A stretch of 64,000 bases of DNA from Fasciolopsis buskii (Eukaryota; Platyhelminthes; Trematoda; Plagiorchiida; Fasciolidae). Made by a program: the position numbers and the translations under genes. Positions 1-12,006 of the stretch are shown here, piece after piece; within the stretch, counting starts at the first letter, position 1; each line of letters opens with the position of its first letter. The notes beneath the pieces are model-generated. The model did not search any database, was not told the DNA's origin, and saw only the letters and a program-made list of their open reading frames with translations. Where the stretch lies: NCBI GenBank assembly GCA_008360955.1, contig LUCM01001779.1:6093-70092 (forward strand). The letters run 5' to 3'.

Positions 1-225
1 GAGCTACCATCGTTGGGCACGCAGTTAACAAGGTAGGTGAAACGGTTCACAGTCGTTATTTTCTCTCCATCCATTATCAAGTTCGGCGCTGCTGTCGTCC
101 AGTCCTGTAACAGTACTTTGCACTTTGAAGGTGCAAAGCACACGCCAAACCGAGCAACCGATCTCGACAGTCTATCTAGTGCCCGTTGTGCACGGTCCAC
201 GGATTCGAGCAGGCACACGATGTCA
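1..225 (-). mobile_element. LINE reverse-transcriptase remnant, cut by the window edge
   Basis: Read on the minus strand the segment gives DIVCLLESVDRAQRALDRL, FGVCFAPSKCKVLLQDW and VNRFTYLVNCVPNDGSS. These are the block just after the YxDD box of RTE-like non-LTR reverse transcriptases. It aligns base by base with 60141-60370, so both are copies of the same family. The match stops near 225, at the position where the active-site box should begin. Confidence 0.85.
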
Positions 226-3200
226 ATCTATTGGCATTTTCCGATTGTTATCGTGTTCTCGATTTTTATCATGGCTAACTACGATTCACTGTTTTGATGA
301 TATCATCAGTTCCTTTGTTTTATTTTCTATTTTAATAAAAGGAACTTGGTGATATTTAATCATTCCACTGGGTTTCATCCCGAGCATACCTAACCAGTCC
401 ATCCTCGTTACTCCTGTCTCCACTTACCAGGGTCATTTCCACACACCACTTTGCCGATTCATCTTTTCTTGATATGGTTTATTGTCAAGAAGTAAAAACT
501 CTTCATATCACCTGTAACTACTTCGTAGTTCCGATACTCGCGTCTTCCTAGACTTATTTTTTCTTCCGAGTTTTGCTATGTACCACTCCGGGTCACGCGG
601 TAAACGCCAAAGGTTCAGCGCTTATGCCCTTATATCTCAGGTGTGCTCCTCAGCTCCTATAGGTTCCTTATTTTTTGAGAAGTGCACTTCATTCTCGCTA
701 TTCTCGTGGACTAAATACCTTGTTCGTTTTCCGCGGCAACGAGGATGCTTCATGAGACATTCTTGTGTCTGTTTCATTTGTGACATGATTTAATTTCTAG
801 TGATATCAGCCGTTCCCATACATCATTATTGAATCAGCTTTCAGGCAGGCCGTTTTTGTCATTTTGCCGCCTCGGTCTAGACAGTCGAAACCGTAATATG
901 ACTGCTCAACATCGCACCGTGTCAGATGCTGACGGTACAAATCCATTCTGGCGTGCTACCCATGGGAGTTGAAGTTGATTGGGATCATTTAGATGCAATG
1001 GAATGCCGTTTATCCCTGATCATGCAGACGGTCGAAAAATTTCTCTTTCCCATTGATCATCCTAATCCAGTTGGTAAACTTTGTATACAAATGGCAGGCC
1101 ACTGACATACATAATTGCAAATCAGTGAGCAGAAAACGCAACTGTCTGAGATTATTCTATGGACGCAGAACTATTATATGTCCAGTAGTTCACAGTTTGT
1201 GCCAACATAATCGAATGTCTCATTTCTTGGAAATGTAGTTTTCAACATCGTCATTGAGTGTTTTCAACCAACAAAACCGTGGTAATTGTCCGCAAATTAA
1301 GAGTGGTGTCCAGTACCTAAGTGATTGGTTTTGTTTCGTTTATGGGAATGCCAAGCACCTAGTAAAAGAAAGTTTTCTACCACCGGTAAACTTCCTGAAA
1401 CACATGAATCTTATGAGATGGTCCGATAAAATGTTATCAATTTTACTTTCATGTCCCGGACAGCTATCGAAGGGCGTGTGAATAGCAAAGCCTTTTCAAA
1501 GAAGTATTCGAGCTGCCTTCACTTGGTGCAGCGGACACCATGAACTAAACAGCCGAAAGAAAAAATGTCTGCATTTTCCGAGTATCCGGATCACTAGATC
1601 AGTGCCACCATTTTTTTGGCAAAAATGAAGAATTACCGGTTGAAAGTGTCCGTCGATAATTATCGTATATGGCTTGGGCACGCGCAAACACAACAACCAG
1701 AGCATCACACAGTAAGCGTGAAATTGTACCATTACAAAGCTGTTTTAATTTACGAGGAAGCCAAGTTAACATTCAGTGTTTAGTCTGTGGGTAATGGCCA
1801 ATAAGAATCAGGAGCAAGTGGCGCGTAGCAGACGAAGAGTACATATCGGCCGTTCCATGAGAGTTTCCTACAGGAAAACAAAATGGAATGTCGGGTTGCG
1901 AAACCAGTTACACTCAGAATAATCTTTGTGTCTCACGAATCATGTAACGCAACCCAGCTTTTAGGAGTTTATTAGCAATTGCCAGATCCTTTGAAGCTTG
2001 AACCAAGCTCAAGACTGTTGTAATTTTGTGGTCCTCTATCGTGTAGTACTTCGAACCTTTTAAGCTCGGTTGTTTGACCGCTAGATTACAACTGTTCTCT
2101 TCCACGATGGATTCAGAAGACTTGAAATGGATAAATTCGATAACAGGTTGTGAAAAAAACCTGTTAAAAGTTATTATGGCTTAGTTTCCACGCTATGCGC
2201 CTGAGCCATTCAGATATTTGTCCCACTAGCTGAATAATGACTTCATCTCTAGATGGTAGTAATTCTTTTCCCGGGGGTAATCAGGTTGGTGCTTAGTGAT
2301 CAGCTTTTGAATAATTTGGGCAGACTGCTATCATGCACAAAATTACAATACTTTAATAACAAATCGTTCTGAATTAAACTAGTGTTTCTGGATTGGAACT
2401 TACTTTACATGGCTGTCTAATGGTGAGACGAAATCTGTCTCTCTGTGTGTGTGTGGTAAATTCTTCTCAAGTGCTGGCAACCCTAGTACTTGAGCTCATT
2501 GATCACCTGAACAGTGAGATGTTTTCATTGTCGGTGACCGGGATATAATCGGTACCCCTTCTCGGCTGATGATTTTCAGAAGAGCGAGGATTAAGGGATA
2601 GGAGCTCGGGAAGAAAAAATATATTTCTGATTATGTGAAATAGTAATAAATGATAACAGCAGCCCAACGGTCGTTGCGAAATGGTCCGTAGTATCCGGAT
2701 GAACTCGTTGTCAAACTCAGAGTGACAAGGATAGTGAAATCCACTTAAAAAGCTGGGAATAAAATTTTATGTTCGTCGCCACTGCATCTTTTAGTAGAAT
2801 AAAGCAATGCATTACTAAGTACAGGCGACAACCATACAAGGAGCGTTGGTAATCGCATTTTTCCATTTTGAGATGCACGGAATACAAATCAGTCTGAGCA
2901 GCTGACAGCGATGACGAAGATACGTGCTTTCTTCTCGGAGCTGTTGAAAACTATAAGCTGTCTTTCGGTTCGTGCCATTCAGTCACTGCAAGCGAAAGAC
3001 AAAATAGCAATTTTCGCGTTTGTTGAATAACATCCGCTCGGTTCGCTCAAATTGGTTGCATTCGTAATCAATCGGTAGACATTTCCTCAGGAACGATGCA
3101 TAGAGAAGAAACATCCGACGGTTTATTGGCGGAAACATGACAATATTGAGCATTTTAACAATGTTACATTGTAACATCTTAAGAGGTTCACCCACTGGCA

Positions 3201-5652
3201 CTGCTACAGAAGTCAGTAATGCACTGATTTACAAATTCGATTAGTCTGAGCATAAATAGTTTATTCCATAATTTTGCCTCACGAAACAGCAGGAACTTTT
3301 GATTTCTTCCAGCCAAATACTCTCGTTATAAGCTAAGTAGGAAACTTAAATGCAATTTCCCTTTTGGTCCACTTTTATAATTTATCCTGGTTCAATGTAG
3401 TTTGTAAATTTAATGCTTTTTCCACCAAATATGAAGTTCACTACGAATTCACTTACGAATATTTTTTGCTTGCCTATTTGTTACACTCATAAGTAATTAG
3501 TTGGGACAATTGGAAATTGATCAAAGGCGGATCAGGACCGTTTGACTCCACCAATCTCATGACAAACCTTACCCTGATCGCACTTGATGAAACGTTAATG
3601 ATGAATATTTCAGATTTAACACTACCTCAGATCATTCATTAACTTCTTTCTGGTGACACACAAGCATCCGAAAAACTGCTGCAGAAAACGACCCAAAGAT
3701 CGTGCTTATTGCCCAGTAAATCATACCCGGTCAAACGTAGCTCACCACTGAGTTCTCTGGATTTTTCCAACAACCTGCGATGTGGAAGAAAGAAAATTTT
3801 GTGTTCTTGTCGAGCTGGGAAGTAGCAACCAAGGCCAGGGTACGTTGGTCCAAGGAGATAACTAAACCGGTAAGCATTCGTGGAATTATAAGAATGCAGA
3901 CAACATAAGTTTAGAAAATTCACCCTTCAACAAGTGAAATAGGCGCGTACATTATTTGTCGTAACCAATGTTATGATTGAGGTTTTCCGCGTGTGCGATG
4001 TGTTCGTGTAACACACTGACGGCGGACTGGTCCACGTCACTCAAACCTGGTAGTTAAGAAAAGTGATCATGCACTTCGATCTGGCAAAATACAGTCCACG
4101 ATTTTTTTGGAAGGTAGTTAAGCCACCTAAGGTCTAATAAGTCAGCAACAGACTGAGCTGATTTGGGGGCTGGAATACAAGCAACCGCTAGCACTGGAAT
4201 CGTGTCTCTGTTATCGATAAAACTGAGCCAGCCTGGCGGCGGACCGATCGGAAATCAATTTTTTCTTATAAGACCATGAAAAAAGCGATAAAGATGACTA
4301 ACTGCAGAACAACGGGCCCAAGCCGTCTATTTTGAGCAAAATATGATCGATAATTTGCAGACAAGTGATTCAATGCCCGTTAGAATAGTTCTCCAACAGG
4401 TGGCGAAGATTACAATGGAGGCATCGGACGGATCCCAAGCGGCGTTGGTTTTCTAGGGCGGCTGTCTTTTTAAAATAATTTGCCTCGGCGAACATGCAAA
4501 TAACCGGCCACTTGATTTTTTCTCTATAAAGGTAAATATTCTTACCGCCAAAATGATGTCATTGAGAAAAAAACTGTCTAACTTCCAAGCTGAATGATTT
4601 TGAAATCCTGGGTTGGTCGTAGCCAAGATTGTTATTTTTCGTGATACTGTGAGCAGATCTTGGCCTTGAGTTCACAAATGTCTCATTACCATTCGAGATG
4701 ACGTCGTAGGCATGTCTTCCTACTCTGAAATTATCAAAGACGGTGAAATCGGGAGGGGCTTCTTGAACATTTTGATCAAAGCGCTGGCCATCGCTTAACT
4801 GAACACATAACGGAGATTACGTTCCTACGCTGTTCTGGCAAACTTTGATCAAAGTGAAAAGTGGATGAGTAGTGTGAGAGTAAGCCATATATTTACCTTG
4901 TTTCGTCCATTTCTGTTCGCTAAACATGCAAAGCCCTTTGGATCCGTTCTGACCAAGACTAGATCTCAGAGGCCAGAAATCTGTGCTGGCGAACTTTTAC
5001 CGCCTGGGTTTCAGTGCAGTTTATTCGAGGGCCTACTCAGGCTTGGCATCTTGCCGCATGAGGCGTTTACAAAAGCGCTTCCATCACACTAATTCTTCGA
5101 TTGACATTCGCCGTCCCAGGTTCACATCCCAGTTCGGAGGCCATGGATGTGCACTGCTAACGATTCTTAACAGGGATGAAACAACTGTACACTATTTCCA
5201 TTGTTTTCTTAAGGTTTGGTTGGGCATTGGTATCACGTGATAATTTCCTGAAGTCCGAAAAAGTTGTCTTGCCAACCAGGCAATGCCACAAAATTTTAAA
5301 TTCTGTGTACTGGCCTTTAGCACAACACAGGTGCGCCACAGGCCCATGGAATAGCTAAAATGAAGACCATCACAAGTCAGCGTACATCAAATGTCACTGA
5401 AGCATCAAGCATATGCACATTGCGACATATGCATATTTTACATGGATATAATGAGTAGGCGGTTAAAGGCAGTCAGTAGGTGGTATGTCACGAATGCATG
5501 GGGATTACCCAATCAACTGGTCGTATTAGACCCAGTTGGAGATTCGGTCTGGAGTCCAGATCCTCACAACATAGGCTTGGAGCAGAATGATGTTAAGCCA
5601 TGATAAACTTTCAACGTAGACATTTGCAAATTGAAACAACAGAAACCACCGC
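226..5652. other. No supportable gene
   Basis: AT-rich non-coding sequence with only short open frames in all six frames, none resembling a known family or bounded by convincing splice sites. No tRNA, rRNA or long repeat was seen. A short TG run occurs near 2441-2455. Confidence 0.5.
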
Positions 5653-6113
5653 AGCATTGCTCCTGTCTGATGGGAGCATCGGATGAACAACGACGAGGTA
5701 CGTCCTCGTGTGTTGGGTCCAGACGGTCGTCCTTTGACTGAGATCATCTCTCTACGTTGCCTTCGGTAACTCGGGCACTTATTGCGTATACCTGTCCACC
5801 GTATACCTTTTCGTGTTCTTTTTGCACGTGTTGGGCAAGGCTGGAAGAAGTGACGCGGCCGTCAAGCTACGACTTGGCGTAGAGGTATGAAGAAGTTAGC
5901 TTTGGCCTTGACCTCAGTTGGTGCTTCCCACCTTCGTGGTTGGGGCCCAAGAGATGAGGATTGTTGTTAGTTGGAGACGCTGAGAGAAATGGATCAGAAC
6001 CGAAGTCAGTGGCCCGAATGTTGTGTGGCTTGTCTGTAGAACTTATTCCCCTTAGAAATAATCCGAGAAAAACCAAAATATCACAAAATTTGTATGGTGA
6101 AAACAAACAGTTG
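5653..6113 (+). mobile_element. 5'-truncated LINE 3' end, copy 1
   Basis: A 461-bp repeat also found at 9725-10185 in the same orientation and at the same length, with roughly seven differences. It encodes the C-terminal part of a LINE reverse transcriptase: EVRPRVLGPDGRPLTEIISL, FARVGQGWKK, TTWRRGMKKL, GWGPRDEDC and QWPECCVACL, then a short 3' UTR. Four in-frame stops interrupt it. Homology to copy 2 begins abruptly at 5653, as expected of 5' truncation. No clear target-site duplication was seen. It lies downstream of the Ly6-like gene, beyond its stop. Confidence 0.85.
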
Positions 6114-6210
6114 GTTTGTCGTTGTTTATTAGTTTTCCCTTGCTTATCTGCTTTTGTTAACTGTTGTGCTTTTGTTGTTACATTAGCACTGTGGCTGTTT
6201 TCGAGTCAAT

Positions 6211-6234
6211 GTAATATATATATATATATATATT
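6211..6234. repeat. (TA)n microsatellite
   Basis: An uninterrupted TA run just after LINE copy 1. Confidence 0.9.
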
Positions 6235-6683
6235 TATCACAAACAATGCCTGAAGAAATCAATCTTGGATTAACTGTTGCGAAAATCGACAAGAACTAAA
6301 AATACACTTTGGATTGAACTACATATTCTATCTGCTCTAGTTTTATGGACTAGAAATACCATTGTTCACGAAGCATCGACATGTCGAAGCTGCGTGCCAC
6401 AATAGAGCTGACGAACTTCGGATCGATTACTGAACAATCACGGGTACGACTATTGTTTGGGAGTTTCATCAACAAATATCCACTATTTCACAAGCCACCA
6501 TTATAGTGAAGCAGAGCAGTGAAACCGGTTTCACTTGTCCGATTGAGTGCATTGGCCGATTTGATTTTGACTGGGACTGGCTTAATCGCAATGCAGTCCT
6601 GTCGAGGTAGAAGCACTTTGGTAGGTGAAAAGAGGATAAAGCGAAGACACTATTTTGATGGTGACAGTAATCGACTGTCTGCG

Positions 6684-6878
6684 TTACCGGAGCATGTCGC
6701 GAAAGAGTAAGGGAAAGATTAAGGACGGGATTAACACGGAATTTTTAGAGTGCAGTAAACTGGACACATGATTGCATAGATTGCCCTGACAGCAGTGTGC
6801 TTTGAGATTTCGGCGACAATATGAGGTTTTCTCTCGACTGCAAAATCTGTCCCAAAATCCGGAGGCTTGGGAGATCGC
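6684..6878 (-). CDS. Ly6-like gene exon 2: last five cysteines and hydrophobic tail
   Basis: The acceptor on the minus strand is ggaaattcag. The exon reads AISQASGFWDRFCSREK, then TSYCRRNLKAHCCQGNLCN, then the hydrophobic tail and a TGA at 6684. The phase-0 junction supplies exactly the five cysteines missing from exon 1. The pairing is inferred from motif complementarity and phase; no transcript is available here. Confidence 0.8.
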   Translation of the reverse strand, partial: AISQASGFWDRFCSREKTSYCRRNLKAHCCQGNLCNHVSSLLHSKNSVLIPSLIFPLLFRDMLR

Positions 6879-7834
6879 CTGAATTTCCAAAGGGAGAAGT
6901 AGGTAGGATTAATGGTATTTGTGCATGATCGGTAATTGGTATAAGAGTAAACATTGAAAGGCTAATATGACTAACCTGATGTTAGAACATATTGAAGATA
7001 AGACAATTCAGTATAGGAGTTGCAGATTTTGGCGCTGTACAATTTCAAATTATCACCTGCACATATATTTTTCGCAATGTTTTAAAAGGTTTAGTTAGAC
7101 AATATCATCAGTATCTTTATTCAAAAATAATTGCACATTTTGTAATGCCATTTTAATTGTAATCTGAGCACGATTTGGTGTTCAAAACCCAGCATCATCC
7201 AAAAGGAGCAGAAACAAAAATGCAAGGAATATCGCACTTAACATGCTGGTAAAACTTGTTTTGAAAAAAATTCACTCATTCCAGGGGTGGCATAAACCTT
7301 TTCCCTTTCATTGAGTTGCTTATCCAGAACCGGACATTTCTTAGCAAAACAGCTATTCACAATAAAAATGCACTTTGCGTCGTACATGAACTTTTCGCAA
7401 TTCAATATGCGCTGTTGGACTAGGAGAAAAATTATTGGATAATTGGCTTCCACAGATCAAGATGACGTTGAAATCACAATAGAAATAACTCAAATCGGCC
7501 AACTGAAGCTATTATACATAGATATTTACTCATACAGACATTACTTACAAATTCTATCTATTCCGGTTGCATTCTGCCTTCGTTCCCAAGGTTGACTCAG
7601 CCCAGTTAACAAAGAATCGTCAACGAGTCACAGTTGTGGATCTTCAGTGAACTCTTCAGCATGGAACTTCCATACACGCTCCTGAAGCTACAAATTAGAT
7701 TGTGATGAAACATGCCAATTCGGTTGTTTGGACCGAAGAGTACAGGGTGCGCATACTTGAAGAGTGACAATAACTGGGAAATCGGTCGTGTGCTTCCAGG
7801 GAAAATCATTTGCCTACCCAGATACTGCTTGCAG

Positions 7835-7869
<35 letters not shown>

Positions 7870-10800
7870 GTAGTGCATGAATGCTGATCAAAGATCAGCA
7901 CAATTCAGCGTAACGGCACTGACTAAGGCAACCAACAGCTTCAATTATTTATCTTGGACCTTATAGAGGAAATTGTATTATTCTGTTCTGCAATGCACTG
8001 TTCGCCTGATCATCATCTCTGACTGGAAGAAATATCGTTGTGAGCGATTCAGTGCATGGAAGTTAGAGGCAAAAAGGCTGACGACATGACTGAGGAAAGT
8101 CAGCTTCTTATTCATCTCTACAACGGCTTCCAACGACGACCAGCACAAGGGTTTGGAAATGTTTGACCTGATGACGTGGAACATGGCTCGTTGGCAAGAC
8201 TGAGATTAAATGACAGAAAACAAAATGTAACGTTTACGTTTGCGAACAGTCAGATGATGTCTTCCTTAATTTACTGCCATGGCTTGGATGATACATTGGC
8301 TATTTTCAGACGTGTATAAATATTTATCTTATATGCTTCCATCATTCCGATATTTCACATATTCGGCCTTTCAATTTTGGGCTGGAAAAATCACAGTCTG
8401 TTCGTCACGTTACCAGCTTAACCAGTTTCTTCCCAGTTGCCAAGGCTCATTGTATTGAGGAAGTATAAACAAAAAAAAACAAATGGGTCTCACAAATACT
8501 CCCGAGCAGTGTGTGAGACTGGCATTACTTTATTTGACTGAGAGCCATTCATACTACACCTTTCTCGTACAATCCTCAGGTCAACCCTGCATGCGGAAAC
8601 AACAAACTGGATTTTTTTCACCTTACACGTCATCGAAAGTGCATGTTCAATTTTATACCCGGAGTTTGAATCCAGGGCTTTCGCCTGGAAGGCCTGTATG
8701 TCACCTCCATGCAACCGGGTCCTGTCCGGGCTAACCAAAATTACTGAGTCATGCTGCTGAAATATCGTCGTCAGTGAAGCTGGGCATTGCAGTGAGTATG
8801 CTCTACTAATGATCTCTAATGAGAGAGAAACTAAAGCCTGGTGCTTCCATAGTGTAAGGTTGTGTGAATGAAATAGGGTCTGTGCGTAAAAGATGTATCC
8901 CGAAAGACCATAGGCCGGACAAAACAGTAAACGTATTATAAAATATTTTATACAAGTTTAGGAGCAGAATATGGCGGGCAAGCTCGTTGTCAGTGATCAT
9001 TTCACAATAGCAACTAGTACCATGAACTCCTTTATTCCCAAAGTATAACTTGGACATACTGAAACCCTTGTCAGACGCATTACTGGTTACGCGCTGTTAA
9101 CTCCATTTACATGCATCGTTCTTTCTTACCGACTCGCATGGAGCACCCTCTAATAGGCAATGTTGGTATCCATTACTGCTAGTCCATAATATTTTCTCAA
9201 GCCTATGAACGAACTGTACATTCCTTTTGCTCCAGACGACCGTAATTCTGCACCGGATTTGATTTCGTGCTGATCTAAGGACACAGAGAATAAAAATTCC
9301 GTCGATCAAGCAAAAGCCAGCCAAGAAAGTTTGGATTACCTGGTTCCTAACGACATTTCGGAGCCATCCACACACAGATTGTTGCTCCTGTCAAAGCCAA
9401 TACAATAATATCCGGTATGGCCTATTTTAATTGTGCGGCTGGCTCCGAAATGTGGTTAGGAACGAAAAATTCAAACTTTCTTAGCTGGCTCTCGCAGAGC
9501 CTAGGATAACGCAACACCTCACAGAAATGAGGTCATCAGCCAATTCCAACTTGGTAGATGTAATTTTCATCCCTTTGTGTCTCTGCCATGACATCCGGCT
9601 ATTTCTCAAGGGAACAGTGTATCAAGCCGCAATTTGCAATGTTCTACTTTACGGCCGCGTAATTTAGCCTCATTGCGAGGGGGATGTCCGTCGACTCTCT
9701 GTTTTCGACAATAGAAGTCGCCGAAGCATTGCTCCTGTCTGATGGGAGCATCGGATGAACAACGACGAGGTACGTCCTCGTGTGTTGGGTCCAGACGGTC
9801 GTCCTTTGACTGAGATCATCTCTCTACGTTGCCTTCGGTAACTCGGGCACGTATTGCGTATACCTGTCCACCGTATACCTTTTCGTGTTCTTTTTGCACG
9901 TGTTGGGCAAGGCTGGAAGAAGTGACGCGGCCGTCAAGCTACGACTTGGCGTAGAAGTATGAAGAAGTTAGCTTTGGCCTTGACCTCAGTTGGTGCTTCC
10001 CACCTTCGTGGTTGGGGCCCAAGAGACGAGGATTGTTGTTAGTTGGAGACGCTGAGAGAAATGGATCAGAAACGAAGTCAGTGGCCCGAATGTTGTGTGG
10101 CTTGTCTGTAGAACTTATTCCCCTTAGAAATAATCCGAGAAAAACCAAAATATTACAAAATTTGTATGGTGAAAATAAACAGTTGTTTTTTAGAATTTAT
10201 TACTTCCCCTTTATCCTTTTTCTTTTTCAACCAGTTGACATTTTGCCTCGATGGCTCCGTACATGTTTTCAAGCCTGTATTATGTATATATATATAAATG
10301 TTAAGGTAATATTACGACTCCAAATATATGTGATGTCTACAATGGTGATTTGCATTGGAAACAGGGGTGTAATGCAGAAGATCCAGAAGAATCCACGCTG
10401 ACTACCACGGTCTCAGCTTTGCTGTGGCTGTTTCATATTCTCATTTGTTGGATCTGTGCTTAACAACTTATGATGATGTAGAATTCACCATTTCTGCATT
10501 GCGGATAACCTTCACCGGTCACTGATGTTGGCAGGCAATTCACTGCTCGGAAAATCAAATCTTGGCTCGTGGGAATAGGTTGTTGTCACCCCGATATCCT
10601 CAGTCCATTGTGTTAGGGGAGTATTTTTTTGAACGCTAATATGTGCTAGCAGCTAATTCCACCCATCAGTGATCCAAATGCTGATAACTTTCTTCTTCTA
10701 TACAGAAATGCAACTAATGGCATGGCACGAGCAAGTCCACCGCATCTGTTCGAACCTCTAATACTTCGGCATAATCTGAAGTGTCCCGAATCGGCAGATG

Positions 10801-12006
10801 ATGTCTGCCGGCAGCTTGCATCTGAGATTGAGCTTAGAGCAAGCAGAATCTAAGGGTAAGAATTTTGGACAAGGATGATGGACCACCGCACTGAGGACAT
10901 GTTGATCAAATTCATTTTCACGTTCTGAAAACCGTTATTAACAAAGACATTAGTCTGAATTTTTGCCTCTCGATTCTGATTTGGTTAGCCACGAGGGATC
11001 ATTGTACAGGCAGTCAGAATTCTTGGCAATACAACCACTCAAAGAATACAAACAAACTGAATTCGGTCACGTTATTTTGGGTTTGATGGCCACTCATAAA
11101 CTAGTTATTCATCCCTCTTCTTACATGCCAGTGCATGTTATACGATATCAACATATGAAATTAATCGCACAAATATAAGACTTCAATCTATAAGGTGAGT
11201 GAAGCTGTTCTGATTTGTTCTTTGGCCTGTGTGTTTGTGGCCATTTTTGTTCATTCGATGGTGCAAACAAGAAAACCATAATGCAATTTACCTAGCTAGC
11301 CCTGATCGTCTGTTTCCGTTTTTAACGCACATTGTCGGCTTTCATGTTGGTATTTTGCGCAAATAGCTGAAGACTTTCTTCACATATCTTATCTCAAGTG
11401 GCCGAGACAAGATATGATAACTATTTGAAACACGCTGTTTCATTGGATATCTAATGGATCACTAGCAACCATTTCTCGTCCGAAATCCAACACAATAAAC
11501 GTAGGCATACACATGAATACAGCTGCATAAACGTGACAGAAGCGTAGGAAAGATGGCGCAAAAATTAACTTCTTGTCGATCAATTTAGACTTTAACGACG
11601 AACTATTCCGTTAACTTACACCACATTCTGTGCAATTTGTCTCGATATGGTAATCGGATCTATCTTCGTCATCGCATTGTGTGCATGAATAACACTTGTA
11701 GAACAACATATGATCTTTGATTGGTGGCGGTACAAATGAATCGCCACCAAGTTCGGGATATCGATAACCAGCTAGCGGGTCAACTGGTGGAACATCACGA
11801 ATCGGTTTCGCGTTCAGCCATTTATATAGATTCCCATGAATTCGCCCATCAATCTTCTCCCCCACATCATGTATGTCCAATCCTTCCTCATTCTCAGCGG
11901 TTTGTATTTCATCCCCGAGGTCCCATGGAAGTGGATTTTTGTCATTTTTCTCACTGAAGGTCACGCAAACTAGCCAAACCATTTGAAGTAAAAAGCTGAT
12001 TCTCAT
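6684..12006 (-). CDS. Ly6/uPAR-like three-finger protein, probably GPI-anchored (two-exon span)
   Basis: The two exons join in phase 0 across a 4.7-kb intron (11619-6879) to give 193 residues. A signal peptide (about 1-18, MRISFLLQMVWLVCVTFS) is followed by an acidic, proline-containing region of about 85 residues and then one ten-cysteine domain: CYSCTQC (105-111), NCTEC (124-128), RFC (140-142), SYC (148-150), CC (158-159) and CN (164-165). The CC-x4-CN ending is the signature of Ly6/uPAR/CD59 three-finger domains. A hydrophobic tail (about 177-188, VLIPSLIFPLLF) suits GPI attachment, although a short charged end (RDMLR) follows it. Flatworms carry many such tegument and neuronal surface proteins; the ligand cannot be told from sequence. 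The long pre-domain region is unusual for the family. Confidence 0.8.
7837..7870. repeat. (TA)n microsatellite with one CA and one GT interruption
   Basis: A TA run in the Ly6-like intron. The interruptions keep it nearly self-complementary. Confidence 0.9.
8656..8735 (-). repeat. tRNA-like short interspersed repeat, family 2, copy 1
   Basis: On the minus strand TTAGCCCGGACAGG resembles a polymerase III A box, and GGATTCAAACTCC, about 55 bp later, resembles a B box. It shares the block around CCTTCCAGG and TTCAAA with 51206-51310. It is probably a decayed tRNA-derived SINE. Confidence 0.4.
9316..9489. repeat. Imperfect inverted repeat with 59-bp arms (foldback)
   Basis: The left arm 9316-9374 and right arm 9431-9489 are near reverse complements, sharing for example GGTTCCTAACGACATTTCGG against its complement with one change. 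The loop is about 56 bp. Transcribed with the Ly6-like pre-mRNA it would form a long hairpin. It could be a small foldback transposon or a folded duplicate; no larger element is visible around it. Confidence 0.75.
9545..10185 (+). mobile_element. LINE reverse-transcriptase 3' end, copy 2 (longer)
   Basis: Before the shared 461 bp this copy continues upstream with DIRLFLKGTVYQAAICNVLL then YGRVI, stop, PHCEGDVRRLSVFDN. This is the LLYGCETWPLR...DVRRLSVFDHR region of RTE-like LINEs; the Cys-Glu-Thr-Trp core is lost. The upstream limit is uncertain (9545-9590). Weak similarity between the copies may run a further 70 bp beyond 10185. It lies in the Ly6-like intron, antisense to the gene. Confidence 0.82.
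9725..10185 (+). repeat. 461-bp direct repeat unit shared with 5653-6113
   Basis: Same orientation, 4072 bp from the first copy, about 98.5% identical by eye, with no length change. The shared portion covers the end of the LINE ORF and its 3' UTR. Confidence 0.85.
10186..11619. other. Part of the Ly6-like intron, nothing else seen
   Basis: Non-coding sequence between LINE copy 2 and exon 1 of the Ly6-like gene. A 71-codon plus-strand frame at 10963-11178 has no support. Confidence 0.5.
11620..12006 (-). CDS. Ly6-like gene exon 1: signal peptide, acidic spacer, first five cysteines
   Basis: Encodes 129 residues from an ATG at 12006 to Cys128-Gly129. The donor on the minus strand is GGT|GTAAGT. 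The acidic run (residues 29-50) contains 11 Asp or Glu. The exon stops between the fifth and sixth cysteine of the three-finger fold. No other start gives a signal peptide. Confidence 0.82.

Noticed and set aside
5867..6106. Minus-strand open frame, repeated at 9939-10148
   Set aside because: Antisense shadow of the LINE tail; the plus-strand translation has reverse-transcriptase C-terminal blocks.
11721..11957. 78-codon plus-strand open frame
   Set aside because: Antisense shadow of Ly6-like exon 1.
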